64,000 nucleotides of DNA from Eremophila alpestris peregrina. Its lineage: Eukaryota; Chordata; Aves; Passeriformes; Alaudidae. How positions within the stretch are numbered: the stretch's first letter is position 1; each line of letters starts with the position of its first letter. The position numbers and the translations under genes are program-made. The stretch is taken from positions 12,389,629 to 12,453,628 of the forward strand of contig WMCF01000018.1 in the NCBI GenBank assembly GCA_009792885.1, written 5' to 3'. Shown here piece by piece: positions 37,779 to 50,000 of this stretch. The notes beneath the pieces were generated by a model. The model made no database searches, was not told the DNA's origin, and was given only the letters and a program-made list of their open reading frames with translations.

Positions 37779-38220
37779 GATGTTTTGGTTGTTGCTAAGC
37801 TGTGCTCACCCTAAATCAAGGATTCTCAGTGCCTCCTGCTCTGCCTGTGAGCAGCTCCACGAGGAGCTGGAGGGGAGCATGGCCAGGACACCGACCTGAG
37901 CTGGCCAAGGGATGTTCCATCCCATGGGACACCCAGCCCAGGGGACAAACTGGGGGAAGCTGGGGCTAATCACAGCCAGGGAATGGGCTTGGCATCATTC
38001 ACTGGGTGGTGGGAACCTGCAGTGTGCATCACTTGTCTTTGGGGATTTATGGAACTCTCTTCCTCTCCTATTTATAATAATTATCCTTAGTAATTACAAT
38101 AACGATCATTGCTAATTATAATAATTACAATTACTGCTATCTTTTATTAGTTTCAATCATTAAACTGTTCTTATCCCAAACCATTCCTTCTATTTTCTTT
38201 CCCAATTGTCCTCCCATCAG
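37779..38220 (+). mobile_element. ERVL-type solo LTR, + strand
   Basis: The segment runs from about TGTTTTGGTTGTTGCTAAG (37783 region) through GCTGGCCAAGGGATGTTCCA and GTGTGCATCACTTG to TTTCAATCATTAAACTG and TTCTTATCCCAAACC. This order matches the avian ERVL-type LTRs I know, including the T-rich stretch before the polyadenylation signal, here ATTAAA at 38159-38164. The part around the TATA box is diverged. No retroviral internal region adjoins it, so it is a solo LTR. The exact family and ends need a repeat library. Confidence 0.75.
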
Positions 38221-41200
38221 AGAAGGGAGAGTTGTGCTTTGTTGCTAACTGGGATTAAACCTGGACAAAAATGTCTATTCCATGTTTTATCCACAGGACA
38301 CCACTTCTTTCTGGGCTGATATTCAGAGTTTCAGCAGCCCCACGTTAATGGGTGTGATCAGAGGCAAGCAGTGATCTCATAACCGTGCTGAGATGCCTGC
38401 TGTCAACATCAAAGGTGCAGTTCTGGAGACAGAAAATTCCAGCTGGGACATTGCTGTGCCCTGTGTCACACAAATCAAGATGTTCCTGACACTCTGCTCT
38501 CTTATCCTCGTCCAAACTTCACATGGTGGAGTCACTTCGGTGTGAAAATCACATTTAGCTCTCGGGCAGGGCCAAGGTGTCAGGGATGACTTCACTGCTG
38601 GGAACTTCCCAGGAAGTGAGATCCACACAGGGGCATTGGCTGAAATGGTGAATCAGGGTGAGAGGCTGATTTCTGCTTTTTCCTTACTGTTCATGGGGGA
38701 AAGGGGGGAAATGTGTGTTTCTTTACGCTCATCAGGGCAAGGCAATACATTTCCCTGCTCATTTGTATTGTTCTTACACAAGGAGTGCACACTCACACTG
38801 ATCACTGCACCCCATTGCTAACATTCACACGATAAATAAGGACATTTTTGAGCCTCCTTGCTCATCATCCAGGAATGTGGCAGAGGAGAATTGCTGCGGC
38901 ACAAGTTCTGCCCTCCCTGCACCCTATTCCACCAAATTCCCAGAAGCTGAGCAGATTTATAAATACTTTCCTGTTTCTGACAGGGCCTCTTGGATAAGTT
39001 TACAACTGGGCTTTGTTTGCAGCTGATTTCTTCCTGTAACAAGCCTCTCCCCACCCCTGGCATGGAGGTGGTGATTTGACAGTTGTGTGGCGGTCCTGAC
39101 ACAGCAAGAGGGGAATGAGAGAGGGAAATTACTGCACTTCCTTTCTTCTGAGCAGAGAACAAACGGGAATCTCGGGGACTTTTGCTGTTTCAGGGGTCAG
39201 TGGGTCACACTCTCTGATGGCTCAGTCACTCTCAACCCTTTCCTTTTGTCTTTACATGGAACAAGGCTCAGAAAACCACAAAGCCCAGATGCTCCCTGCA
39301 GTTTAACTTCCTGCAGGCTGGGAGAAAATAAGGGTAGTGCCACCTTCTTTACCATGAAAATGTCAAACCCTTCAGACCACCCACTGATGTGGAGATCCCA
39401 AAGTTCTACAAGAACTGTCCAGTTCTGTGAGCAAGAGGGACTGGAGAGCTGCAGAAAAGGTGGAAAATTCTCTAAGTTGTTTCTGACTCCCTTTGGCCAA
39501 CCTTTGGCAGACTTATCATGGTCCTTTTGGTCACATTTAAGTTGGGAGCAAAGCCTTTGATGCGTTGGCTTTCACATGGAAGCATTCAAAAGAATCTTTT
39601 AAATGTTGTTATATTTTCTTTTCTTTTTGTCATGACATAATTGTAAATACTGCAACTCTGCTATTAAATAAAGCAGAGGGACCAGAGTGAGCTCAGACAA
39701 AGCTGCAAGAATGGAGAGGCTGGGTAAGTAAGATCCAGAAGAAGCCTTAAAGAACTGGGCGTGTGATTCCAGAGGGAAAGGAAGATCTGTGATTAACTGA
39801 GGGTGGCTAAAATAGATGTTACATAAGAGACAAGCATCAGTTATTCCTTCTCATCATTATGGGCTGCAAAAATGGGTTTACAAGGCAGCAGGGAGGAACT
39901 AGATCAAATATTAGGGAAAACATCACAACTGAAAAAAAAAATCTTCATAACTGCAAGGAAAACCAGGCAGTGGATTTGGTTGCCAAGGGGAGGGTGTGAA
40001 TCACTCTCAGTGAAGATCTTTGCAGTTGAACAGCCATCTGTTGCAGAATTAAATCTCCATTGTAGTGTCAGATTAGGATTAAAATACTCAGCTATTGCTG
40101 TTATTGCAGTTACAGAGAGTCTTGCATAACTGCTGTTAATAATTATGGATAATCCAAGTGAGACCTGTTTATTGGTTTTTGTTTCAGAGGGTTTTTTTTC
40201 CCCCTTTTTTCCCCTTTTGTTATGCCCTCTGTCTGTGAAGGATTGTGTAATAAAACAGCTGCTACATTTTGCTTTTCCTTCTATTTATCCATTACAGGAC
40301 ATCAAAATATGGCAAATATAATGGGACAGGTGGGGAATATTTCTTGTTGTTCTTCCATTAAACTTTCAAAATCTGTTTGCATCCCAGGAAGCTGAATAAG
40401 GAATTCCTTGTAAGGAAAAGAGGTACAGATTTGCCTTTGTCTGAATGGTAGTAGAAAAGAAATTCATGGTGAGCTGTCTCTTCTCTGTTTATCATAGAAT
40501 CATTAAATTATATTAAAATTTGAAATTTGTCTTTTCCTTTCTTCTCTGCTGTAAATATGGATTTTTTTTTCCTTACACAGAGCTTTAGTTCAGGAAGATA
40601 AAAACTTCTGGAGGGTACCAGGAGCTTTAAGGAGTAAGCAAAAAGAGCAGTGATCAATTCTGATTTTTTCAAGATAGCACTTAGGAGTGGGACAAAGGAG
40701 AATCTGTGGAAGAAAAAATCCTCATTTCTCATAGAGAAAGAGCCTGAGTCTTTGTAAACTCCTGCTACATCATAAAGCTACTCAAGGGTTAGATAAAATA
40801 TGGCAATCAGATCATAGATACTCTGATCTGTCTGGAAAGGCTGAAACAGAAGGTTGGCTTATTGGGTTAATTTCATCTTTAATCTTTCTGCTGAGCCCTG
40901 AAGTTGATTTCAGGATTTCAAATATGCAACCTTCAAAATTAAAATATTGCCTGATCTTTCTAGAAAAAGCAGTTCAAACCTGTGCATGAAATGTCATTGA
41001 ATCTGGTGGCTTGTTGGAAAAGAGAATTTAATCTTCCCCAAACTTGAAAATGTATCATAATCATCACAGCTGAACCATTTCCACACTCATCTATACTTTT
41101 ATTTGAATATATTTCTTGCTGTTTTCCTTCAAAAGCTTTTATTCCAGTTTTTCTCAAAGGTGAACAACTTGTCTGAGCTGAGAACTATTTGTATGGCCCT

Positions 41201-41755
41201 TGGGTTTGTAAAGAGAGAGCACTCCCATGTTATTATGTCATTTCCTCAAATAAGGGTCTGTGTTGCAAGATAGAGGAGTTAATGATGGTTCTCTTTTCTC
41301 TTTATTCATTCCTGAATCACCATGTTGTGTAATTGCTCAGTTACTACTGTGCAATCAAAATAATGACATGTTTCTTACTTTTCTCATCAGTACTGTAACC
41401 AGTTCAACCAGAACCCTTACTTTTTGGCCCAGAATGTGAGAGTGTGAAACCATGTGCAGAACAACCACAGGCACAGGCTCATCTGTGGCCTGCGGGCCAC
41501 CAAGAGAGAAGAGCTGACCTAACTCATCTCATGCTACTCATAATTAACACCATGATCACCACTGGGGTGTCACTGACTTCAATATTGGGCTTTTTTTCCC
41601 TTCCAGTCTGGGCTCCCACTCTGATGGGCCCGATAATTCCTCAGTCTCCAGAAATGAGGTCTCTGAGCAAGAGGTTGGTCACTGACCTCACCCAACTTTT
41701 GACCCTTCTTCTGTCCATTTGTTCTAGAAGCAGCGTATCATAAGAATTTTTAATT
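38221..41755. other. Intergenic, no gene recognised
   Basis: No repeat or gene could be named. A short frame after a strong acceptor at 41391 reads YCNQFNQNPYFLAQNV and stops at 41447; it matches no family I can name with confidence. Confidence 0.4.
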
Positions 41756-41756
41756 T

Positions 41757-42120
41757 AGTGTGATGGGTCAAGCCTATCTGGATGTGAGGTTCCCACCAAG
41801 CCACCCCATCACTCCCCTCCTCAGCAGGATAGGGAGGGAGGGAAGGAAATCAAGTGGTTAAATCTCATGGGCCAAGATCAAGCCTGCTCAATAAAGCAAA
41901 GGCCTCGTGCAGAAGCAAAGAAAAACGAAAGATTTATCCTCTACTTGGTGGCAGAAGGGGCTGTCCAGCCACTTCCTGGGAAGCAGGGCTTTAGTTCACT
42001 TGGTGGTTGCTCTGGAAGACAAATATTGTGGTAACAAATGCCCCTCCCAGCCCTTGCTCTCTTGTTGCTGAGCACAAGGGATGTGGTGTGGAGCATTCCT
42101 CTTCTCAGGTGTCAGGTTGT
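41757..42120 (-). mobile_element. ERVL-type solo LTR, minus strand
   Basis: On the minus strand it runs from a GGAATGCTCCACACCACATC segment, through GCATTTGTTACC and GTCTTCCAGAGCAACC, to AGGGGAGTGATGGGGTGGC and a terminal GGTGGGAACCTCACATCC ending in CCATCACA. This is the order of avian ERVL-type LTRs ending in CA. It is the second such LTR in this intergenic block and has the opposite orientation to the one at 37.8 kb. No internal genes are present between or beside them. Confidence 0.7.
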
Positions 42121-42144
42121 GATTTCAACCCCTATACTGGCCAT

Positions 42145-42205
42145 TCATTTCAAAGTTTGACTTGATGGTCCTTGTGGGTCCTTTCCAACTCAGAATATCC
42201 TGTAA
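42145..42205 (+). mobile_element. CR1-like 3' end, short
   Basis: Contains TTGATGGTCCTTGTGGGTCC and TTTCCAACTCAGAATATCC, typical of the end of a CR1-type element on the + strand. It abuts the LTR at 41.76-42.12 kb. Confidence 0.7.
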
Positions 42206-42297
42206 GCAAGGTTTGGGTCAGTTGTCCTGACTGTCCTTTCCCAAGATCTTGCCAATCCCTGCCTAGTGGTGAGAGACAAATGTTGGAGAAATACACA

Positions 42298-42755
42298 GAA
42301 TCACAGAATGGTTTCAGTTAAAGAGAGCTTGAAGTTCATCTAATTCCAACTCCCCTGCCATGGGCAGGGACACCTTCCACAATCCCAGGTAGCTGAAAGC
42401 CCTCTCTACCCTGGCCTTGGACACTTCCAGGGATCCAGGGGCAGCCACAGCTTCTCTGGGCACCCTGTGCCAGGGCTTGACCACCCTCACAGGGAAAAAT
42501 TTCTTCTTTAAATCTAAACCAAGTTTCCCTCTTTAGTCTGAAGCAATTTCCCCTTGTATTGTCATTCCAAGCTCTCATAAACAATCTCTTTTCATTCTTC
42601 TTTGCAGGATCCCTTCAGGTACTGAAAAGCCACAACGAGGCCACCCCAAATCCTTCTCTTTTCCAGGCTGAACAATCCCAGCTCCCCCAGCCTTTCCTCC
42701 CAGCAGGGCTGCTCCTGGTGCCTCCCCTGGACTCACTCCAACAAGGTGATGCTCA
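42298..42755 (-). mobile_element. CR1 LINE 3' region (about 460 bp)
   Basis: The longest minus-strand CR1 copy in the window. From AGAATCACAGAATGGTTTC it runs through CCTGCCATGGGCAGGG, GGCCTTGGACACTTCCAGG, CACCCTGTGCCAGG and CACCCTCACAGGGAAAAA into the upstream coding end of the element (AGGCTGAACAATCCCAGC and CCTCCCAGCAGGGCTG). It reaches the last part of the reverse-transcriptase ORF, but with stops. Confidence 0.92.
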
Positions 42756-44161
42756 GCAGTAGTCAAAATTCTCTTGTGCCCCCAACACCTTTCCAGCCAC
42801 CAACACACAGCTCAGCTGATCTGTGGAGAATTAATTCCACCTCAGCCAGGCCCAGCAGAGTCAGGGACAAGGTCCAGACTCAAATCTGGACACCCTTTTT
42901 CCAGCATCTAAACATATGTGTGCAGAGGGAGAAATTTCTGACCTGGGCACTCAATGTCCTCGTCCTGACACGACGCCTGTGGACATTTGAGAAATGCCAG
43001 GGTGTTGAAGACACCCATGTTTGATGGATTCAGGGAACTCCTGTGCTGTTTCTGAGCAGCTGGAAGCTCAGCAGGATGAACCAGAACAGCTCAAATGGCA
43101 ATAACCACAGATGCTCAGGTAACTGAATCCTGTCCCAGATGTCTGGATGCACACTGAAGCCCACAAAGACCTTTTCAAATGTGTCAGGAGGCGATTTTAC
43201 CTTTAGGAAGGTAAAAATGTCACTGCCAGAAGAAAGGTTTTCAGCCAGCCTTTATAGGGCTCATCACATTGCTGCTCACCCCAGGTCATGAGATGGCTGC
43301 ACTCTGTGTTCTTGCATGAAAAAGAGTTGGATTTGTTAATGGGCAGCACAGAGAGTGAAGCAGAACCACAGAGTCCTGACTTTTCCAGCATCCATGGTTA
43401 ATAAATTCCATTTCTGAATGCATAGTATTCAGGTTTTGCCATTAGTCAGGGGAGGAAAAAAGACCAAAAAAGCCTCAGAAGTGTCTGTCATCAGTTCACT
43501 TTTTCTCAACCTCTCCCATGATTATGATGTTCAGGGATTTACTGATTATCTTAACCTTTGGCCCATGATACAATCAAAAGAACAGCCAGTGCCCTTCCCA
43601 AAGTAAAATTTGGCAGTGCAGAGGCTCGAAAGAAATAAATGTAATTTTGTAAAAGAGCAGGGTTATAATTTAAGTAATGAAATTGCTATCCACCTGCTTA
43701 TTTAAATACAAATGTTCCTTCCTGAGTGAATTTTGCTTAGTCCCTGGCCAGGATAGCAACAGTTTATTAGAGAACAGTTAGAAAAAGAATACCGCAGTCC
43801 TACTCTATTCAATAAAAAGATAAAGGCACCTAAGGACTGCTTCAGTGGGTCTCTTTAGTTTATTATTAATATTCTAGTGCTACATGTGATTTTCTGTATG
43901 GTGTATCAAGAAAACTTGGTTGGCTCCTCACTGATAGCATGGCAAACATTCCTATTTCCACTGACCAAAACCTTTTTTTTTGCCAGCAATTGTTCCATTA
44001 ATGTAGAAAAATGATATCCTTTTATATCTTATTCCTACTCATTCCTTCAGTAAAAATATTTTGTGATTTTACAAGGTTTGGAACATTTGCACAATGGAGC
44101 TCATAATGAAGTTCATCTCAGGGACCTGAGAGGCAATGACAGTTTTAATCTGTTTTTTAGA

Positions 44162-44203
44162 ACAAAAAAAAAAAAAAAAAAAAAAAATTTCTCTCATTAG
44201 TTT

Positions 44204-44237
<34 letters not shown>
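44162..44237 (+). repeat. Twin poly-A runs
   Basis: Two A homopolymers of about 25 and 32 bases are separated by a 20-base unique segment. They could be insertion tails or unstable low-complexity sequence, and lengths are likely to vary between reads. Confidence 0.9.
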
Positions 44238-44240
<3 letters not shown>

Positions 44241-44749
44241 GAAGAATTACATCTGTTTTTCCAGCCAGTTTGAAAAGGAAATGAATTCCTGGTTAAGAAA
44301 GAGAAAATATGACAGTTTTATAAACTGTTTTCTCTTCTCAAATTCTACTCACTTTGCCCACCTCTCAAGACAACTCCATTGGCAGAGCACTTCAAGGACT
44401 GATCTTTTGTAACTGATAGAATTCCAACAAAAAACAGGAAAACAGCTCAAAAAGACTTCAAGATATCAACCAATCCATTGTAAAGGCAGCATCAGCAGAC
44501 CAAGACATCACTCCCATGGTGTTTGTCTGATCTTTTTCAAAACCCATCAGATGACTGAGTTCTACGTTTGGTTCTCTTCATTTATTAAAGGCTTTAACAA
44601 TTTTTCCTGACACAAAGATTTTTCCGGACATCCCATCCACAATTTTCCTCTTGCACCTTTAGCCAGTGTCTTTTTGCCTGATGTGACACAGCAAAATTAT
44701 TCCTGCTTCCTTTCCAAAGGCCTTTTATAACACAAGATGTGTCATGTCA

Positions 44750-44860
44750 CTGTGGGGCAGTGGAAGGTGTCCCTGCCCACAGCAGGGAGTTGGAGCTGGA
44801 TGAGCTTTAACGCCCCTTCCAACTCAAACCATTCCATGATCCTGTGGTTCTGTGATGCAT
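44750..44860 (+). mobile_element. CR1 LINE 3' end
   Basis: TGGAAGGTGTCCCTGCCCAC, TTTAACGCCCCTTCCAACTC and AAACCATTCCATGATCC in order give a + strand CR1 3' terminus with a short degenerate tail. Confidence 0.87.
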
Positions 44861-46774
44861 CCACTTCATCTTCTCTTTTGGCAAAACCATCGCTTTCCTT
44901 CTGACCTTTCCCCTCACTCAGCATTTTCCTGGCCTCTCCTCAAGCTCTCTGCTTGCCTCTGGGTTATTTCCTGCAGATCCAAAGCTTTCTTGAAAAACTC
45001 TTCCTAAAAAAGCTTTATGTTAGACTGGTCAAGTTGCTCTGGCAGTTTGACTGCTTACCACCATAAGTGTTGCTTTGTGCAGGAAATAAGTGATTCCCTC
45101 ATTTATACACAAATAATTTTGTCCTTTCTCTGGGATTGTGACATCACTGACATCATTTACTCACTTGTGTAGGCACCCCAAACTTTGGGTGCTCTCTTGG
45201 AGGCCTACTGATTTTTGCAGCTGTTTCTGTCATATTTTAGCCTGAAATTAATAATGTAGAAAGTGAATTACTTTTCCTTCTTTGATGTAAGACACTGGTT
45301 TAGTATGACCAGCAGATAACGAGGATTTATGAATTTAGGGACCACTTTTAGAACTTGCAAGGTCCTAACGAGCAACTAATTAAAAGAGAACCAAGAGAGA
45401 GAGAGATTTTGGACCACACAAGATATTCCCGTATTTCTGCATCCAAAAACTTCTGGGATTTTTTTGCCCCTTAAGAAAAATGTTAAATGCAGCACTGAAA
45501 TGGCAAAGTCATGTGTCTGGAAGCATCACCTGATGGGTTCCTGCCCTCTCCTAAAACTGGTCCCACTCCCCTACCAGGGGCTGCCTTCTCTCCTCCACTG
45601 CCTGCATTTACGAGGTGCCCTGGGGAGCTGATTCTGCTGGGGGGAAAAATATGTTTATTTCTAGTCTGGATCAGCTCCCTGCTCCAGCTCCCTGCAATGC
45701 CCACAAATAGCTGTGGCAGGGAGGAAGCAGCCCAGAAGAAGTTGAAATGGGAGAGGAAAGAAGAGCTGAAGCACTGTGTGGTCAAGTAGCTCTGCCATAG
45801 CCTAAAATAAAATTATCCCAGTGGAAATAAAATCAATCATGCACGCTGGTATAGGCCCCAGTATTCTAGAGCTTAAACAGATTTAATTTCACAGGATAAA
45901 GAGTTAATGGTCTACATTTTGTGCTGTTTAAGCAGCTTTAGTTGAAATCCATCAGCCCATTTCACACATGATACGAGCAAAGTGAGCAAAATGATCAACC
46001 TCTTACACTGCAAGGAGAAATCAATTGACTGCTTAATGACTGACTCTGCATATTTTTCAGTCTTAAAAAATGATAATTCAGGGCCTCATTTACAAAGCCT
46101 CTTTAGGCTCTGGGTTGTGTAAAGTTTCCAACATTCCCTTTTTTCCTGGGAAACGAAACCTTCGCCCGTCACGTCCGCACAACAAAACCGCCTATTCTTG
46201 GAGCTGTGGTTACATGGCTGAGGCCCAGCCTTCCTCCTCCCCTCCCTCCCTCCCTCCCTTCCCACACCTTCCCTCTCAATTTCAATAGTATTAAAGAACC
46301 ATCATGGCAATGCGAGGCTCTGTGGGACAACGGTAGAGACTGAAATTTCCTCTTATTTCTCTGTAGATTTGCTCCCAGTGTTACAAATTTCACCACAGCA
46401 GTCTGTGCCCATTGGGATCACCTTGGTAGCCCACAGGAGCATTCCTGGCTCCATTTTCACTTTGGACACTGCTGATTGTGTTAATAACTTCAATAAAAAT
46501 GCCACCTGTAGCTTTTTCCTCCCAGTGTTGAATTCTAATACCTTTTTTGGGGGCATGTTCCTTGGGAAATATGAAGCAGCAGCAATGTCATCTCAGAAGC
46601 TGGAACTATTTAACTCAAATTGTTGGCTTTTAGCTTTGGAAGATCCATGGGGTTTATGTGTCAATGAAGTAAAATTGTTATTGCCTTTTTTTTTTTTAGT
46701 TAAATTTTGATAGAATTACTTAGAGTGTTAAGGTTTTCTCCATATTTCCATCATCATAAGAAAACTAAAATCAT

Positions 46775-46908
46775 AAATCATGGACTGGTTTAGATTGAAA
46801 GGAGTCTCAAAGCTCATCCAGTTCCAATCCCTTGCCATGGGCAGGGACACCTTCCACTATCCCAGGTGGCTCCAAGCCCTGTCCAACCTGGCCTTGAACA
46901 TTTCACCT
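46775..46908 (-). mobile_element. CR1 LINE 3' end (left arm of an inverted pair)
   Basis: Starts AAATCATGGACTGG and continues to TGCCATGGGCAGGGACACC, CACTATCCCAGGTGGCTCC and CAACCTGGCCTTGAACATTT. It lies in complement orientation only about 40 bases from a + strand copy. Confidence 0.88.
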
Positions 46909-46949
46909 GTAGATTAATCTTTGTGTAAATGTTTTTGTAAGTACAAGAG

Positions 46950-47095
46950 TTTTCCCAGAGAAGTTGTGGAAATTCCATTCCTGGAAGTTGAGCCTCGATG
47001 AGGCTTGGAGCATCTTGGTGTTGAGGAAGGTTGGGACCAGGTGATTTTAAGGTTCCTTCCAAGCCAGAGCTTTCTGAGATTCTGTGATAATGGAG
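46950..47095 (+). mobile_element. CR1 LINE 3' end (right arm of an inverted pair)
   Basis: Contains CCCAGAGAAGTTGTGG, GATGAGGCTTGGAGCATC, GGTTGGGACCAGGTGATTTT and AAGGTTCCTTCCAAGCC, ending GAGATTCTGTGAT. Orientation is opposite to the neighbouring copy at 46775-46908. Confidence 0.82.
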
Positions 47096-50000
47096 GGGTC
47101 TTGTAGAGGGAGAAAAAGTGGCAGAAAAAAAAACCCCAAGAGGTTTCTATAAGTTCTGGGATATCATTCCATGTGTAGAGACAAGAAATAGGGATGGCAG
47201 GGCTGGGAGGAGGCAACAAGTTGTGCAATCAGCCACTATTTTATAAACTATGCAAACTTTCAACAAAAAACTAAAACCATCCCACAAAAAGCTACAAGAG
47301 AATCCTTGAGGGAGTGATGAAAATGTCAGGTTTTCACCTTTGGAAAGCTCATGGGGAGAAAAACAGCTCCTTTTACTGCATATCCTCTGCCATCCTGAAG
47401 GCAAACTGCCACCACTAGAAAACTTGGCAGAGGAGCTGCTGGAACAGAGAGTTGTGTTGATGGTGGAGGTGATGAGTGGAGAGAAGATGTAGTAATTACT
47501 GATCTGCTACGTGCCTGCCTCTGCTCAGGAGGAGTGTGGGAGCAGGCTGGCAGAGGTGGTGGTATTCAAGGAGTGGTGGGAAGTGAGAAGTTTGTGCCTG
47601 TGGAAAACTGGTCCTTCAGATGTGCTTTTATGGTGAAACTGAGCAGCCCGAAGTTCTGTTGGTTATTGTGGAAACTTTTTTGTTTAAATGTAAAAAAATA
47701 AAAAAATAGTCATTTTAAGGAAATAATAATAACAAAAAAGGACCCTTAAGCCCATTTTTTTCTTTTAGATGTGTCTTTCTCCTTAACCACAAGCAGCTGG
47801 AAATTTGCACACAGCAGCGACAGTCGGAAGGAACTCATTTTAATGGAATGTCTGCACTGCAGAGTGGCAGAAAAGGGCTGGAAATAGAGAAAAGCCAGGT
47901 TTTCCCAAATGATCCATGGTGATCAGAGCTCCTACATGGTAGATTTCGGCATAAAATCCCTGCATAACAATATTCATCCTGCCTGAAAAATGAAAACCTT
48001 TTGAGACATCTTACTCTGGGCTTCCTCTGTGTCCCCTCCTGGGAGGAGAAGTGGCAGGCAATGCCTTCTGTGGTTTTTACAGGCATGACTTCAGCAGCAC
48101 TGGATAAACACACAGAGAGGTTCAGATGTGGTGGCTGAAATGGAAAATTCTAATGTGGACACCAGGGGCTTACTCAGAGGCAACTTATTTCCTAATAAAT
48201 GGACAAAAAAAAAGTGCATCCCTGTGGAATGGGAGATGTTTCTCCTCTAATATAGGTTGGTTTATGATCCTTTTTCAAACACTGTGGGGTGCATGATCAG
48301 TAGACAATTTGTGGGGCAGCCTGAAGGTTATTAACCTCAAAGCACTGAGATGCATTGCAGGAAACCTGATGGATGCTCAGAACTTTTTTTTCTTAAACCT
48401 GCAATGTCTTTGGGAAGGAAGGGAGAGAGAATGCATCCAAATTTTTGCATGAGCTTGTGATGACAGCACTGGTCACAATTTTTTTTTCAGATTTTTAAGG
48501 GTTATAACAATATTAAATATTTGTAAAACAGCTGAAACTCCCTGTTGTAGTCTTACCTCTGAAAGCACTTTGAATTCAGGACCAGCTGAATATTTACACT
48601 CTCCCCAAATGGCAACACAAGGTAATCAGCAAAATGCAGGTAAGAACTGAATATTGCCACCATTATTTTGAAGGTGTGTGCGATGGTGAATTAAAACTTT
48701 GTAGTTTTAATTCCCCTTACCACCTTTTTTTTCATAACTTTACTGACTGGAAAAGTAGATTCAACATTATGGGCTGAAATTTTTCCATGCAACACCTCTG
48801 CAGGGAAATCTTGCAGTTCTTGAGGTTCTGTAGCTTCTGAAATTGAGTTTAGGAAAAAAGCATGAGATTTGCCCGTGATTAATACATTTACAAATATTCA
48901 TTTACCAGTCTAGAGCTTCATCCTCCAGAATGAGCTGATGAAAACTGACAGGAACACAGCTCTAATTTTGTTTTAGGCAAGCCTTTGAAAGTTTGCATAA
49001 CTAAGGAAAGTAGAAGGCTCTAGGGAAAATGAAATAAATCCTTAAGCACACACTGCAAAGAAAACCCACTCCAGCTCTCCAAAGACACTTCCTTGCATTG
49101 GATATGCTCAGTTCCCTCCCAGACCCAACCTACAACCCAGCCCTGGAGGCTTCAATCCCCCAGATATTCCCAAATGTATGTACAACTGCAGTTCCAGTGT
49201 GGAGGCTTCTTTCAGCATTCCCACAATCTGTGCAGAGAAGCAGACAAAGATATTTGAAATAACTGAAGAAAGATGAGCAGGGTTGATGGACAAATACAGT
49301 GCCAGAGGTGGAAACAGGGTTGTTGGATGGACCATTGTGGGAAGTTGGGAGCTGGGGTTTATAAATTACTTTAGGGCATGATATGAGAATAGAGGAGCAG
49401 AGAACAATGTTTGAAAGGGATTTCATATTTTGAGTCTCTGATCTTGCAATGGTGACATTTGCCTAATGCTGATGGGGAATTTGAAGTCCTTCAAGAGGGT
49501 ACAAACTGATAGACAAATGAAATAAGTTTTCCTTTAGCTCTGAGTGAGAATGGGTATTTCTGGAGATGGGATTCACCTGGCCTGCCTTTAAGCTCAGGGT
49601 GAGATGAATGAGCTGAGTGTTTTTATTTCTAGGCTTTGACTAAAGGACTCACTGACATTCAGACACTGAACTTTCAGAAGTCTGCAGCAAACTGGGCAGA
49701 ATCCTCTGTGAATTTTGCCTTCAACCCAATGCCCAAACAGGTACACAGCAAAATTTGTCTTCAGTGTGCCTGTCAGTGGCTTTGATTTTGCATTTGAAAA
49801 TGCATCACTGTGGTCATTAATCTCCATAAAAACACCCAGATACACTGGACCCACACTAAGAAAAATTATAAAAAATTGACAATAGTTGTTAGGAGAATGT
49901 TGCTGTTATGCAAATCAGGATTAATTACATTTAGGGCTGTTCATCCCCCCCTAAAACCACTTTATTTTAAAAGGAAGAAATGGGTCTTGCCAGGAGGGTA

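Larger units (their letters stand above)
42756..46774. other. Intergenic, no gene recognised
   Basis: Besides the poly-A runs and one CR1 end (44.75 kb), this holds a (CCCT)n tract at about 46230-46265 and otherwise AT-rich sequence with no gene signal. Confidence 0.45.

Noticed and set aside
41391..41447. Short frame YCNQFNQNPYFLAQNV after a strong acceptor, then TGA
   Set aside because: The NPYF part recalled NAP/SET-type proteins, but neighbouring residues do not fit and 18 codons are not significant.
42336..42808. Frames on both strands around 42.3-42.8 kb
   Set aside because: They fall within a CR1 LINE 3' region and are not host genes.
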